Shown piece by piece: positions 17,542-26,527 of a stretch of DNA of 64,000 nucleotides. The stretch spans positions 27,442 through 91,441 of the forward strand of contig CAYUYM010000002.1 of NCBI GenBank assembly GCA_964449305.1, written 5' to 3'. The translations under genes were made by a program, and so were the position numbers. The DNA is from CAYUYM01 sp964449305. GTDB taxonomy: Bacteria > Bacteroidota > Ignavibacteria > SZUA-365 > CAYQST01. Within the stretch, counting starts at the first letter, position 1, and each line of letters begins with the position of its first letter. The notes below the pieces were generated by a model. That model ran no database searches. It saw only the letters and a program-made list of their open reading frames with translations, and was not told the DNA's origin.

Positions 17542-18150
17542 ATGCTTCGTTTCCACACCCTGCGCGCACTTCCCCTCATCCTCGGCGCAATCCTCTGCCT
17601 GTCCGGGTGTTCAGGCGACCGGTCATCGGACCTCGGGGAATTTCTCACCGGGTATCTGAAGGCGCATCCGAAGGCCGATGTACAGGACGTCTACAAACTG
17701 CTTTTTCAGGGCGTCTTTGGTGTCGGGCACATCATCACTTCACAGCAGGAGGCCGCGCAGTTTCTCGCCAGGGAGATGGCCTCCATGCCAGCGAGGTCGG
17801 GCGAGCCCATGACGGAACCATGTCGACCCGACGGAGGCATGCTCCGCGTGAACCTGCGGCCCTTTCGCGATGCAGCAATGAACACGGATGACCTCATCGC
17901 CGCCATGATGGAAACGGCGGCCTCGGTGAAGGCTGCGCCGGAGGAATTCGCCTCCCTGTGGAGTGCTGTGGGTGACCTCATCGAGGATGGTGTGCTTCCC
18001 CTTGACCTCGATGAATACAACGCCCTTACTGACGATCTGCTGGAACAGAACTGGCCGGCCGTGCATCATTCCGATGACTACTCCCACGCGTATGCACCCG
18101 CCTACCGGGTTGTGAGCCGCGAGGCGTGGGAGCGGCACTTCGCGAAGTGA
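17542..18150 (+). CDS. Putative lipoprotein of unknown function
   Basis: A 202-residue protein with a lipoprotein signal peptide: short basic start, hydrophobic stretch and lipobox LSGC (Cys about residue 24). The mature part begins LGEFLTGYLKAHPKADVQDVYKLLFQGVFGVGHII and is otherwise helical, ending with HHSDDYSHAYAPAYRVVSREAWERHF. The YKLLFQG..G.GH element looks conserved-family-like, but I cannot name the family. It is divergent from queE and convergent with the next lipoprotein 4 nt away. Confidence 0.7.
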   Translation: MLRFHTLRALPLILGAILCLSGCSGDRSSDLGEFLTGYLKAHPKADVQDVYKLLFQGVFGVGHIITSQQEAAQFLAREMASMPARSGEPMTEPCRPDGGMLRVNLRPFRDAAMNTDDLIAAMMETAASVKAAPEEFASLWSAVGDLIEDGVLPLDLDEYNALTDDLLEQNWPAVHHSDDYSHAYAPAYRVVSREAWERHFAK

Positions 18151-18154
18151 TGCG

Positions 18155-18982
18155 TCAGTAGCGCCCGCCCCGCTCCACGCAGGGGTCTTTCGGTTGCACG
18201 ATGTCACAGTTGAGAAGTTCCTGATGGACACGCCGCCGTTGCAGCGTGAAGGGCAGGCGCCCGCCGAGCAGGGCGAACAGCAGGCTCGATCCGTCTCCCA
18301 TCACCAATCCGAGCGGTCTGCACAGCCAGAAGCTCGCGTTCTCCTTGATGATGGTGGGGTTCAGCAGATCCTGCGGGTTCTGGAGGTTGGGGAAGCGCGC
18401 ATCGATGGTGACGAGGATGCGTGCGCAGTTCTTGAACGTGCGTGTGTCCGTCGTCACCGTCTCATAGCCGATGAAGGCGGCTTTGACCCTGATGTAGATC
18501 GGAAAGAGCGGGATCTGGTTGAACTCGAAGTTGAGGATGCTCCAGGTCGTGCCATAGGTTTCCTCGAGTGGGAAGGGCACAAGCAGGAGCTCCGACGGGA
18601 AGCTCCCGATGCCGGGCAGGTTCGGAAGCAATCCCGCCCGCAGCGCCGGGCTCGTGAAGTGCACGCCGCGCCCGGATTTCCTGATGTACAGTGTATCGAA
18701 GGTGACGTCCACCCCGGCGGAGACCTCGTTGACCTGCACGGCGTAGATCCCTGAATCTCCCTCCATGGAGCCGATGATGCGCGAGGTCTGCCGCTGGACA
18801 TCGCGCACCGTCCGCCCGTCGGAGCCTGTCGTATCGATGCGGTAGGTCCAGAACGTGCCCTTGAGCGTGGGATAATACTGCTGATCCGCGTAGATCGGCT
18901 CGCCACCCGACGACACGGGGGACTTGGAACACGAACCGAGGGCCAGCGTCAGGAGGAGTGCGGGAAGAATGAGCTTGTTCAT
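18155..18982 (-). CDS. Putative lipoprotein of unknown function
   Basis: A 275-residue protein with lipobox LGSC (Cys about residue 18). The mature part is beta-rich: YYPTLKGTFWTYRIDTTGSDG resembles the opening of Bacteroidota lipoproteins whose body is a beta-sheet reporter-like fold, with a late low-confidence region LQRRRVHQELLNCDIVQPKDPC holding two Cys. No enzyme motif is seen. It starts 51 nt after the rdgB stop on the same strand and may be read from the same transcript. Confidence 0.65.
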   Translation of the reverse strand: MNKLILPALLLTLALGSCSKSPVSSGGEPIYADQQYYPTLKGTFWTYRIDTTGSDGRTVRDVQRQTSRIIGSMEGDSGIYAVQVNEVSAGVDVTFDTLYIRKSGRGVHFTSPALRAGLLPNLPGIGSFPSELLLVPFPLEETYGTTWSILNFEFNQIPLFPIYIRVKAAFIGYETVTTDTRTFKNCARILVTIDARFPNLQNPQDLLNPTIIKENASFWLCRPLGLVMGDGSSLLFALLGGRLPFTLQRRRVHQELLNCDIVQPKDPCVERGGRY

Positions 18983-19033
18983 TGCCGTGCGGGGATTGGT
19001 GTGGCGTGCGTGGGGGGATGACGTGACCGGTTG

Positions 19034-19624
19034 TCAGGCGCTGCGAAGATGATCCACGAAGGCCGTCAATGCACGGGCGCGGTGGCTCACGGCATTCTTC
19101 TCCTCGAGTGTCATCTCCGCGAGGGTCTTGCCGGCCTCCGTCACGAGAAACACGGGATCGTATCCGAACCCGTTTGCACCACGGTTCTGTCGGAGGATGC
19201 TCCCTTCAACACTGCCCTCGAAGGTGCGCTCGATGCCGGGGGCCACAAAGGCGATGACGCAGCGGAAGCGCGCCTGCCTGCGACGCGTCGGCACCTGGGT
19301 CATCTCCTTCAGCAGCTTGCGGTTGTTGTCCGCGAAGGAACAGTGCTCGCCGGCGTAGCGGGCGGAATACACCCCCGGTGCCCCGAGCAGGTAATACACC
19401 TCCAGACCGGTGTCGTCGGCGATCGACGGGAGTCCGGAGCAGCGGAAGGCGGCGCGCGCCTTCTTCAGGGCGTTCTCCTCCAGCGTGAGGCCGTCCTCCA
19501 CCACCTCGCCGCACTGTGGGAAATCCCCGAGGGTCCGGATCTCGACGTCCATGCCGTCGAGCATCGAACGGAGTTCGCGGACTTTGTGACTGTTGTTGGT
19601 GGCGAGCACGAGCGTCTTCAACAT
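19034..19624 (-). CDS. rdgB: Non-canonical purine NTP pyrophosphatase (RdgB/HAM1)
   Basis: A 196-residue ITPase of normal length. Signatures are LVLATNNSHKVREL (triphosphate-binding), TLEENALKKARAA, IADDTGLEVYYLLGAPGVYSA and the base-binding GFGYDPVF and SHRARAL. It hydrolyses dITP, XTP and dUTP-like abnormal nucleotides to the monophosphate, protecting DNA from deaminated bases. It lies 92 nt downstream of the methyltransferase/MTHFR gene on the same strand. Confidence 0.96.
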   Translation of the reverse strand: MLKTLVLATNNSHKVRELRSMLDGMDVEIRTLGDFPQCGEVVEDGLTLEENALKKARAAFRCSGLPSIADDTGLEVYYLLGAPGVYSARYAGEHCSFADNNRKLLKEMTQVPTRRRQARFRCVIAFVAPGIERTFEGSVEGSILRQNRGANGFGYDPVFLVTEAGKTLAEMTLEEKNAVSHRARALTAFVDHLRSA

Positions 19625-19716
19625 GGCGGAATGGTGTCTGGTGGAACAACATCAATGATACGGAATTCGCACGACAACGGCGATGCACTCCCGGAGGATG
19701 GACGCCTGCTCTGCAG

Positions 19717-21546
19717 TCAGCCGTCGATCACGTCGATCACGGTGTCGACACGGCCGAAGGGGGCGGCGACCTGGATGCCCGCGATGAGGGGGCGGATGCG
19801 TTCGAGCGTCTCGCGCGCGATGAGGATGCCCTCCGCCCGCTGCCCGTCCCTGCTGTCGTGCCGCCGCATGCGCGCCAGCAGCTCATCGGGCACGACGCAG
19901 CCGGGGACCTCGTTCTGCATGAACTCGGCATTGCGCACCGAGGCGAGCGGCCAGAGCCCCGCCAGCACGGGCAGGTGGATGTGCCCGATGCGGTGCATGA
20001 AATTCTCGAAGACGCGGACGTCGAACACGGGTTGTGTGATGATGAACTCCGCGCCCGCCTCCACCTTCCAGTCGAGCCGCCGCAGCTCCTGCTCCATATT
20101 CAGCGCGCCCGGGTTGGCTCCCACGCCGATGTGGAAGGCCGATGGTGCACCGATGGGGTTGCCCGCGATGTCGAGCCCGTGGTTGAGCCGGTGGATGACG
20201 TTGACAAGGCCGATGGCATCCACATCGAACACGGCCGTGGCGTCCGGGTAGTTGCCGAGCTTCGGCGGGTCGCCGGTTATGGCGAGGATGTTGCGCACAC
20301 CCAGTGCTGCGGCGCCCAGGAGGTCGGACTGGATGCCGATCACGTTCCTGTCCCGGCACGCATAGTGGAGCACGGTCTCGATCCCTATGCGCGTCTGGAT
20401 CTGCACGGCCAGCGCCAGCGCCGACATGCGCGCCGAGGCCCGCGGGCCGTCGGGGATGTTGATCGCATCAATGCCGTAGTTGAACAGCGTGCGTGCGCGC
20501 CCGAACTCCCGGTCCGCCGCCACGCCGCGGGGGGCGACGAGCTCCACAAGTGTCACGAAACGCCCGTCGGACAGGCGGCGGGCAAGGCGGGACTTCTCCG
20601 CGCGCGGTGTCGCATCCACATGTTCCGGCGTGGCGCCGACGTGGGTGGCGGGCTGGGTGCGGTGCGTCTGCATGCCGAGGGCACTGATTGCATCTCGCAT
20701 GCGGCGGATGTGGTCGGGCGTCGTGCCGCAGCATCCGCCGATGATGGCCGCCCCCGCCTGAAGGAAGTGCTTGGCGTATGTCCCGAGATACTCGGGCGAG
20801 GTGAGGTAGAGATTGCGGCCGTCCACATTGCGCGGCTTTCCGGCGTTGGGCATCACGCTGATCGGCAGATCGGTGAGCTCCGTGGCCCGTTCAAGCCAGG
20901 TGAGCATCACCGCGGGACCCACCGTGCAGTTGACGCCGAGCACATCGGGGCGGATGTCCTCCAGCTCGCGCACCATCACATCCACCGTTGCGCCGGTGAG
21001 CGATCCCCCGTCGTCGTTCATCGTCATCTGGGCCACGATCGGCAGGTCGCACACGGAGCGCACGGCCAGCACGGCCTGCTCCAGCTCTCCGGGGTAGACG
21101 AAGGATTCCAGGACGAAGAGGTCGACGCCCCCGTCGCAGAGCGCCCGCGCCTGCATGGCGACATGCCCGCGGACCTCCTCGCGGGCGAGCGGGCCGAGGG
21201 GCTCCATCTGCACACCGAGCGGGCCGATGGCGCCGGCCACGTACACATCCGCACCCGCCGCCTCGCGTGCGATGCGTGCCGCGGCGGCGTTGATCTCCGT
21301 CAGGCGATCCTCGAGCCCGTGGGCCCTGAGCTTGAACCAGTTGGCCCCGAACGAATTCGTCTCGATCACATCCGCACCGGCGAGGACGTAATCCGCATGG
21401 ACCTGGCGCACGAGGGCGGGGTTGGTGAGGTTGAGCTCGTCGAAGCAGGTGTTGATGAAGACGCCGCGTGCGTACAGCTCGGTGCCCATCCCGCCGTCGA
21501 ACAGGATGACGCCGCGCTTCAGGCGGTCGCGAAACGGTTCTCTCAT
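19717..21546 (-). CDS. Homocysteine S-methyltransferase / methylenetetrahydrofolate reductase fusion
   Basis: A 609-residue bifunctional protein. Residues about 1-295 form a zinc-dependent homocysteine methyltransferase barrel (DGGMGTELYARG, ETNSFGAN, Cys in GVNCTVG, and the pair in GGCCGTTPDHI). Residues about 315-609 form a MetF-type TIM barrel (TLVELVAPRG, RNILAITGDPP, IGVGANPG, ITQPVFDV). This is the YitJ-type arrangement: make 5-methyl-THF and transfer methyl to homocysteine in one polypeptide, without B12. The start overlaps the kdsD stop (ATGA). Confidence 0.92.
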   Translation of the reverse strand: MREPFRDRLKRGVILFDGGMGTELYARGVFINTCFDELNLTNPALVRQVHADYVLAGADVIETNSFGANWFKLRAHGLEDRLTEINAAAARIAREAAGADVYVAGAIGPLGVQMEPLGPLAREEVRGHVAMQARALCDGGVDLFVLESFVYPGELEQAVLAVRSVCDLPIVAQMTMNDDGGSLTGATVDVMVRELEDIRPDVLGVNCTVGPAVMLTWLERATELTDLPISVMPNAGKPRNVDGRNLYLTSPEYLGTYAKHFLQAGAAIIGGCCGTTPDHIRRMRDAISALGMQTHRTQPATHVGATPEHVDATPRAEKSRLARRLSDGRFVTLVELVAPRGVAADREFGRARTLFNYGIDAINIPDGPRASARMSALALAVQIQTRIGIETVLHYACRDRNVIGIQSDLLGAAALGVRNILAITGDPPKLGNYPDATAVFDVDAIGLVNVIHRLNHGLDIAGNPIGAPSAFHIGVGANPGALNMEQELRRLDWKVEAGAEFIITQPVFDVRVFENFMHRIGHIHLPVLAGLWPLASVRNAEFMQNEVPGCVVPDELLARMRRHDSRDGQRAEGILIARETLERIRPLIAGIQVAAPFGRVDTVIDVIDG

Positions 21547-22535
21547 CGGGAGTCTCTTTCCGGGCGCAGGCCGAGTTGCACGAGGTCGTGCATGTGAACG
21601 ATGCCCACCGGCTGCCGGTCGCCGTCGGCGATGATGAGCTGGGTGATCTTGAACTGCTCCATCACCTCGAGGGCGCGTGACACGAGCGCATCGGGTGCGA
21701 GCGTCTTCGGTGATGCGCTCATCACGTCCACGGCGCGGAGCGCGGTCATGTCCGTGTCCTTCTCCAGCATGCGGCGCAGGTCCCCATCAGTGATGACGCC
21801 CACAAGCCGGCGATCGTCATCCACCACACAGGTGGCGCCGAGTCGCTTGGTGGTCATCTCCAGGATTGCGTCGCGCAGCGACACGGCCTGGTGGACGACG
21901 GGGACGGCGGAGCCGGTGGCCATGATGTCGTCGACGCGGAGGAGGAGCTTGCGGCCGAGCATGCCTCCGGGATGGAAGAGCGCGAAATCCTCCGGCTTGA
22001 AGCCGCGCATCTGCAGGAGGGCGATGGCCAGCGCGTCACCGAGGGCGAGCGAGGCCGTGGTGGATGCGGTGGGGGCCAGATCGTAGGGGCAGGCCTCCTC
22101 CACCACACCCGCATCGAGCACGATGTCGGCTGATGCCGCGAGGGAGGAATGGACATTGCCGAGCATCGCGATCACGGGCACATCCATGCGCCGGAAGATG
22201 GGCATGATGGTCTTGATCTCCTCCGTGTCACCGCTCTTGGAGAGGATGAGAACCGCATCGTTGTGCGTCACCATGCCGAGGTCGCCATGGACGGCGTCCG
22301 AAGGGTGGAGGAAGAATGCCGGGGTGCCGGTGGAGTTCATGGTGGCCACGATCTTCCGCGCGATGAGGCCGCTCTTGCCGACGCCGGTGACGATGAGCCG
22401 CCCGCGGCATTCACGGATGGTGCTCACTGCCAGGGCGAAGCGCTCGTCGATCCGGTCGATGAGCGCCTCCACGGCCTGTGCCTCGATCCGCAGCACCTGC
22501 CGTCCGTTGTCGATGATCTGGTCGGGCGTCATCAT
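21543..22535 (-). CDS. kdsD: Arabinose-5-phosphate isomerase (KdsD/KpsF/GutQ family)
   Basis: A 330-residue protein with an N-terminal SIS domain (about 35-185; VTGVGKSGLIARKIVATMNSTG, HGDLGMV, ILSKSGDTEEI, PTASTTASLALGDALA) and two C-terminal CBS domains (about 205-325). This is the KdsD layout. It converts ribulose-5-P to arabinose-5-P, the first step to Kdo of LPS. It overlaps by 4 nt with both neighbours (yjbQ upstream, the methyltransferase fusion downstream), so translation is coupled. Confidence 0.93.
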   Translation of the reverse strand: MMTPDQIIDNGRQVLRIEAQAVEALIDRIDERFALAVSTIRECRGRLIVTGVGKSGLIARKIVATMNSTGTPAFFLHPSDAVHGDLGMVTHNDAVLILSKSGDTEEIKTIMPIFRRMDVPVIAMLGNVHSSLAASADIVLDAGVVEEACPYDLAPTASTTASLALGDALAIALLQMRGFKPEDFALFHPGGMLGRKLLLRVDDIMATGSAVPVVHQAVSLRDAILEMTTKRLGATCVVDDDRRLVGVITDGDLRRMLEKDTDMTALRAVDVMSASPKTLAPDALVSRALEVMEQFKITQLIIADGDRQPVGIVHMHDLVQLGLRPERDSR

Positions 22536-22951
22536 TCGCCCATGAACTGGACGACGAGTGTGCGCATCCGCGGCCGGTTGTCGAAGTCCACGAGCACCAC
22601 CTGCTGCCAGGTGCCCAGCAGAAACCTCCCGCTGCCGAAGGGGATGATGAGGGACGGTCCGACGGTGGAGGAGCGGACATGTGCGTGCCCGTTGCCGTCG
22701 TTCCAGGTTTCCTCGTGGGCGTAGCGGGCGCTCCGGGGGGCGAGGCGCTCCATGGCGGCCTCGAAATCCTGTTTCAGCCCGGGCTCGAATTCGATGGTCG
22801 TCAGCGACGCGGTGGAGCCGGCGACAAAGATGAGCGCGTGCCCCTGCTGCAGGTGATGCTTGTCGAGCAGGAGCCCCAGCCGGTGCGTGATGTCGATCAT
22901 GTCGCAGTTGCCCATGGTGTCGACATGGAGGGAATCGTTGATGATCTTCAT
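22532..22951 (-). CDS. yjbQ: YjbQ-family protein (secondary thiamine-phosphate synthase type)
   Basis: A 139-residue member of the UPF0047/YjbQ family. It contains the conserved DMIDITHRL, FVAGSTASLTTIEFEPGL, the HAHVRSSTVGPSLIIPF stretch with the family His residues, and the ending GTWQQVVLVDFDNRPR. The family has weak thiamine-phosphate synthase activity; the true role is unsettled. It starts at the ATG of MKIINDS, overlapping the upstream gene's stop, and overlaps kdsD at its end. Confidence 0.93.
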   Translation of the reverse strand: MKIINDSLHVDTMGNCDMIDITHRLGLLLDKHHLQQGHALIFVAGSTASLTTIEFEPGLKQDFEAAMERLAPRSARYAHEETWNDGNGHAHVRSSTVGPSLIIPFGSGRFLLGTWQQVVLVDFDNRPRMRTLVVQFMGE

Positions 22952-23835
22952 GGGAGGTCGTCGGGCAGGGTGTGGGATGTGAGGATGTGGGCGTCCTTCA
23001 GGTGGATGATGCTCCGCCGGTGCTGGAAGAAGGAATCGGCCGAGGGGCCAGGAAGCCCCGTGTTGATCTGCTCGGCATACAGCAGATCGCCCGTGGTCCG
23101 ATCCGCGATGAGCATGTACTGATCGAGTGCCGGAGCCTCGTTGGTGGACAGCTCCGCGCTCTCGTGCCAGGCAGCCACGATGCAGGTGCCGGTGGTGAGC
23201 AGGTCGAGCTGCCCCTGCACACGCGGGATGTCCACAAGCTGCGTGATCAGCCCGCCCACGGATGCGGCGTCGGGGTGGGTGGCGTCGAAGGCCTGCGGGT
23301 AGCGGTAGTCGGCGAACCAGTCGACGGCGTTGATCTCGTCGCGGAGGCTGCGGATGCGGGTGTCGTCGTTGCCGAGATCGCGGACGAGCGAGCCGTCGGT
23401 GGCGTGGAGGATGAACCAGCGGCGGCCCTCGAACGAGGACTGGGAGGCGAAGACATCGGTGCCGACGGCGAACTCGAAGATGTGGTCGGCGTTCCGCCAC
23501 AGGATACGCCCCGTTGCCAGGTCCACCGCGTGGATGCCGAGCGGCGAGGGCATGTCGGGGCGGCGGTAGCCGTGGAAGTACGCGACGCCGTCATAGATGC
23601 CCGCGAGGCTGATCCACCAGGGCTCCTCGAAGCGGAGTCCGCTCCACAGGACGCGGCCGTCATCGGCGGCGACGCAGGCAAAGCTGGCGGTGCGGGCCTC
23701 GGGGTTCCGCTCCTCGATGAGGATGCGGCCGTCGTCCGAGATGCGGATCATCCAGAGCAACTGGTCGGATTCATAGCTCCACGAGGGCAGCGTGCGTGAA
23801 GCAGGAGAGGTTTTCGAATTTTTCCAGGGAAGCAT
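22948..23835 (-). CDS. Cytoplasmic beta-propeller-like protein of unknown function (possibly DUF4905)
   Basis: A 295-residue soluble protein with no signal peptide. Repeated segments of the type DDGRVLWSGLRFEEPWW, DLATGRILWRNADHIFEF and TGDLLYAEQINTGL look like PQQ/WD-type blades that compare stored values, which suggests a propeller. It resembles Bacteroidota proteins annotated DUF4905, but I am not certain. It is the first gene of the ATGA-linked chain with yjbQ and kdsD, so it may matter to the same cell-envelope or housekeeping transcript. Confidence 0.65.
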   Translation of the reverse strand: MLPWKNSKTSPASRTLPSWSYESDQLLWMIRISDDGRILIEERNPEARTASFACVAADDGRVLWSGLRFEEPWWISLAGIYDGVAYFHGYRRPDMPSPLGIHAVDLATGRILWRNADHIFEFAVGTDVFASQSSFEGRRWFILHATDGSLVRDLGNDDTRIRSLRDEINAVDWFADYRYPQAFDATHPDAASVGGLITQLVDIPRVQGQLDLLTTGTCIVAAWHESAELSTNEAPALDQYMLIADRTTGDLLYAEQINTGLPGPSADSFFQHRRSIIHLKDAHILTSHTLPDDLP

Positions 23836-23925
23836 GAGGTGTCCTTCAATCGAAAAAAAGTAGGGGTTTCACGGGAGCATTGCAAACGTCTTTTTCGGCA
23901 TCCTCCAGAAGGGTATCTTCCCGCC

Positions 23926-24336
23926 ATGGATTTCGAGCCCGACACCCCCGCCTCCACTCCGCCCCGGCCATCGTATCGCAACACGATGGGCAGCATCGTG
24001 CTGTGGACACTCCTCCGGCTCGGCGCCGTCATCGTGGGCGCCTGGATTCTGTATGACGTCATGGCCGTCAACAACACGAGCTACGCGCTGTGGTGGGCCG
24101 TCACCGGCCTCGCGCTCTACGCCGTCGTCTTTCACCCCACACAGATCCAGTACCTGCATTACCGGGAGGAGACCAGAACCGTGGTCTCCGGCACGTTGTG
24201 TTCGTCGTGCAAGTACTTTGAATCGACGGGTGTTCTGTGCTCCAAGCTCGATGAACACGTGACTGAGGACTATCTCCCATGCGAGGGACAGCTCTGGGAG
24301 CCCCGTGGTGCCTGGCCGGGAGACGACGAGGATTGA
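23926..24336 (+). CDS. Small two-TM membrane protein with Cys-rich tail
   Basis: A 136-residue protein with two predicted membrane helices (about residues 23-43 and 50-70) and a cytoplasmic tail holding four Cys: LCSSCKYFESTGVLCSKLDEH then YLPCEG. The C-x2-C...C...C spacing could hold a metal or Fe-S cluster. The ATG at 23926 is only 4 nt after a TATCTTCC element, so the transcript may be nearly leaderless. No family was recognised. The following glycosylase gene starts on its stop codon. Confidence 0.7.
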   Translation: MDFEPDTPASTPPRPSYRNTMGSIVLWTLLRLGAVIVGAWILYDVMAVNNTSYALWWAVTGLALYAVVFHPTQIQYLHYREETRTVVSGTLCSSCKYFESTGVLCSKLDEHVTEDYLPCEGQLWEPRGAWPGDDED

Positions 24337-24941
24337 GGGCCATCCCTGCAACATTCTTCAGGCAACCCACGCTTGGGATCGCGCGCCGGCTACTCGGCGC
24401 ACGGCTCGTTGTTCGTGACCAGGGCTCGCGGTGTTCCGGACGCATCGTTGAGGTGGAGGCCTACCATCAGGATGGCGATCCGGCATCGCACTCCTTCCAT
24501 GGCAGGACGGACCGCAATGCCGTGATGTTCGGTCCACCCGGACGGCTCTACGTGTACTTCACCTATGGCATGCACTTCTGCATGAACGTGGTCACCGAGG
24601 CCGGGGGCATCGGCGCGGCCGTGCTCATCCGGGCGGTGGAGCCCCTGGAAGGCATCCCTGTGATGCAGGAGCGCCGGGGCGCGGGCGTCCGCCTTGTGGA
24701 CCTCACCAACGGCCCTGCGAAATGTTGTCAGGCCTTCGGCATCGACCTCAGGCACAACGGCCTGCCATTGACCGGCCCCGCCATCACGCTCGTCCCGGGC
24801 GATGAGATCGATGACGTGCAGGTCGGCATCTCACCACGCATCGGCATCCGACAGGGGAGGGACCTTCCCTGGCGCTTCCACATCATCGGAAGCCCCTGGG
24901 TGTCGCGCCCACGGCGCTCCGCTGTGTGCGTGCCGGCCTGA
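24333..24941 (+). CDS. DNA-3-methyladenine glycosylase (AAG/MPG family)
   Basis: A 202-residue alkyladenine glycosylase, the usual length. Motifs are ATFFRQPTLGIARRLLG (start of fold), RIVEVEAYHQDGDPASHSFHG with the catalytic Glu and flipping residues, VYFTYGMHFCMNVV, AVLIRAVEP, LTNGPAKCCQAFGI and the closing SPRIGI...PWRF. The best start is the TTG at 24333, overlapping the upstream TGA, because it leaves 6 residues before the conserved TFF; an ATG at 24279 would add 18 unlike residues. It removes alkylated purines in base excision repair. Confidence 0.93.
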   Translation: MRAIPATFFRQPTLGIARRLLGARLVVRDQGSRCSGRIVEVEAYHQDGDPASHSFHGRTDRNAVMFGPPGRLYVYFTYGMHFCMNVVTEAGGIGAAVLIRAVEPLEGIPVMQERRGAGVRLVDLTNGPAKCCQAFGIDLRHNGLPLTGPAITLVPGDEIDDVQVGISPRIGIRQGRDLPWRFHIIGSPWVSRPRRSAVCVPA

Positions 24942-25076
24942 GCTTGTGCGCCACGCACGGGTGCGGGTCGTCACTCCGCCTCGCACTTTTCTTCCCGCAT
25001 TCACACGATTCTTCTGCATCCTGACACACGTTTCCACGAATACCAGTCATTCCTTTCATCCATTTCTGGAGCATCC

Positions 25077-26456
25077 ATGAAGAGACTCTGCACCGCATTT
25101 CTGATCGCCTTCCTGATGCTGACCCCCGTGCTCGTCGCACAGACGGGCGGCATCACTGAATCCATGGTCGATGAGCTCCGCGCATCGCTCACGATGGACG
25201 CATCGACCAAGGCCATGATCAACGCGCTCACGACGAACGACGTCCGCAAACTGGCGCAAAGCCGCCAGGCGGTGATCGAGACCAACACCTTCTTCTCCAA
25301 CAAGCTCAAGACCGAGGGCATCACCGATCAGAAAAGCAGCGGCCGCTGCTGGTTGTTCGCCGGTCTCAACCTCATGCGCCCCGTGGCGATGAACAACCTC
25401 AACAAGAAGGGCTTCGAGTTTTCCCAGACCTATCTGTTCTTCTGGGACAAGATCGAGAAGTCCAACCTCTTTCTTGAATCCATCATCCGCACACGCACCC
25501 GCCCGGTGGACGACCGCGAGGTGGAGTGGCTGCTGAAGAATCCCTTCCCCGACGGCGGGCAATGGAACATGGTTGTCGCACTTGTCGGCAAGTACGGCGT
25601 GGTGCCGGCGGAAGTGATGCCGGAAACCGAGAGCTCGGGCAGCACCGGCACGCTCAACGCCATCCTTTCCACGCTCCTGCGCAGGGATGCCGCCGTTATC
25701 CGCGCGTCGAAGAAGTCCGATGCAGAATTGCAGACACTGAAGGTCGCCCTGCTCAAGGACGTGTATCGCATCCTCGCCTTTCACCTCGGTGTTCCCCCGA
25801 CGCGTTTCGACTATCGCTATGAAGGGAAGGACGGCAAGGTGACCGAGCCGGTCAGCTACACGCCGCAGGAGTTCTACCGGAAGCACGTGAACCTGGACCT
25901 GAACGACTACGTCTGTGTGTACAGCGTTCCGGCCCATCCCTTCAACAAGCTCTACCAGATCCAGTTCGACCGCAACATGTTTGATCAGCCGAACATGACC
26001 TTCGTCAACCTCCCGATCGCCGACATGAAGGCGTATGCGCTGAAATCCCTGCTCGACAATGAGCCGGTGTGGTTCGGGTGTGATGTGGGCAAGGAATCTG
26101 ACAGCAAGCTGGGCGTGATGAAACGTGGGCTGTACGACTATCAGTCCGTCTACGGAGTCGATTTCTCGATGACGAAGGAGGAGCGCGTCCTCTACCAGGA
26201 ATCCGTGCCGTCGCATGCCATGTTGTTCACCGGCGTGGATCTGGTGAACGGGAAGCCGGAGAAGTGGCTGGTGGAGAACAGTTGGGGATCGAAGGCCGGC
26301 AACGGCGGCATGTTCACGATGTATGACTCGTGGTTTGACGAATACATGTACACCGTGATCGTGAAGAAGAAGTATCTGCCGAAGGCCGCACTCGATCTGC
26401 TCCAGACCAGGGCCGAGGTGCTGCCGCCGTGGGACCCGATGTTCTCGTTCCAATGA
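25077..26456 (+). CDS. Exported C1B-family aminopeptidase (bleomycin hydrolase/PepC-like)
   Basis: A 459-residue papain-fold peptidase of family C1B. Catalytic Cys91 lies in DQKSSGRCWLFAGLN, His near 380 in SHAMLFTGVDL and Asn near 401 in VENSWGSKAGNGG. Unlike classic cytoplasmic PepC it has a clear Sec signal peptide (FLIAFLMLTPVLVAQ), as in Bacteroidota homologues, so it works in the periplasm or outside. A strong terminator follows. Monocistronic. Confidence 0.93.
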   Translation: MKRLCTAFLIAFLMLTPVLVAQTGGITESMVDELRASLTMDASTKAMINALTTNDVRKLAQSRQAVIETNTFFSNKLKTEGITDQKSSGRCWLFAGLNLMRPVAMNNLNKKGFEFSQTYLFFWDKIEKSNLFLESIIRTRTRPVDDREVEWLLKNPFPDGGQWNMVVALVGKYGVVPAEVMPETESSGSTGTLNAILSTLLRRDAAVIRASKKSDAELQTLKVALLKDVYRILAFHLGVPPTRFDYRYEGKDGKVTEPVSYTPQEFYRKHVNLDLNDYVCVYSVPAHPFNKLYQIQFDRNMFDQPNMTFVNLPIADMKAYALKSLLDNEPVWFGCDVGKESDSKLGVMKRGLYDYQSVYGVDFSMTKEERVLYQESVPSHAMLFTGVDLVNGKPEKWLVENSWGSKAGNGGMFTMYDSWFDEYMYTVIVKKKYLPKAALDLLQTRAEVLPPWDPMFSFQ

Positions 26457-26471
26457 TCTGCATCCATCGTT

Positions 26472-26527
26472 CTCACGCAACAGGGGCGACCATCGGTCGC
26501 CCCTGTTGCGTGAGGCACACCATTTTT
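26472..26527 (+). terminator. Rho-independent terminator of the C1B peptidase gene
   Basis: A perfect 20-bp stem (26472-26491 with 26495-26514) with a 3-nt loop, followed 8 nt later by TTTTT. It lies 15 nt after the stop codon. This is one of the strongest hairpins in the window. Confidence 0.9.

Noticed and set aside
19516..21597. A 693-codon plus-strand frame opposite the methyltransferase/MTHFR gene
   Set aside because: Antisense shadow: low-complexity composition and no motifs, with an unmistakable bifunctional enzyme on the other strand. The same applies to the long frames at 2850-4346, 27453-29465, 36355-38274 and 44661-46235.
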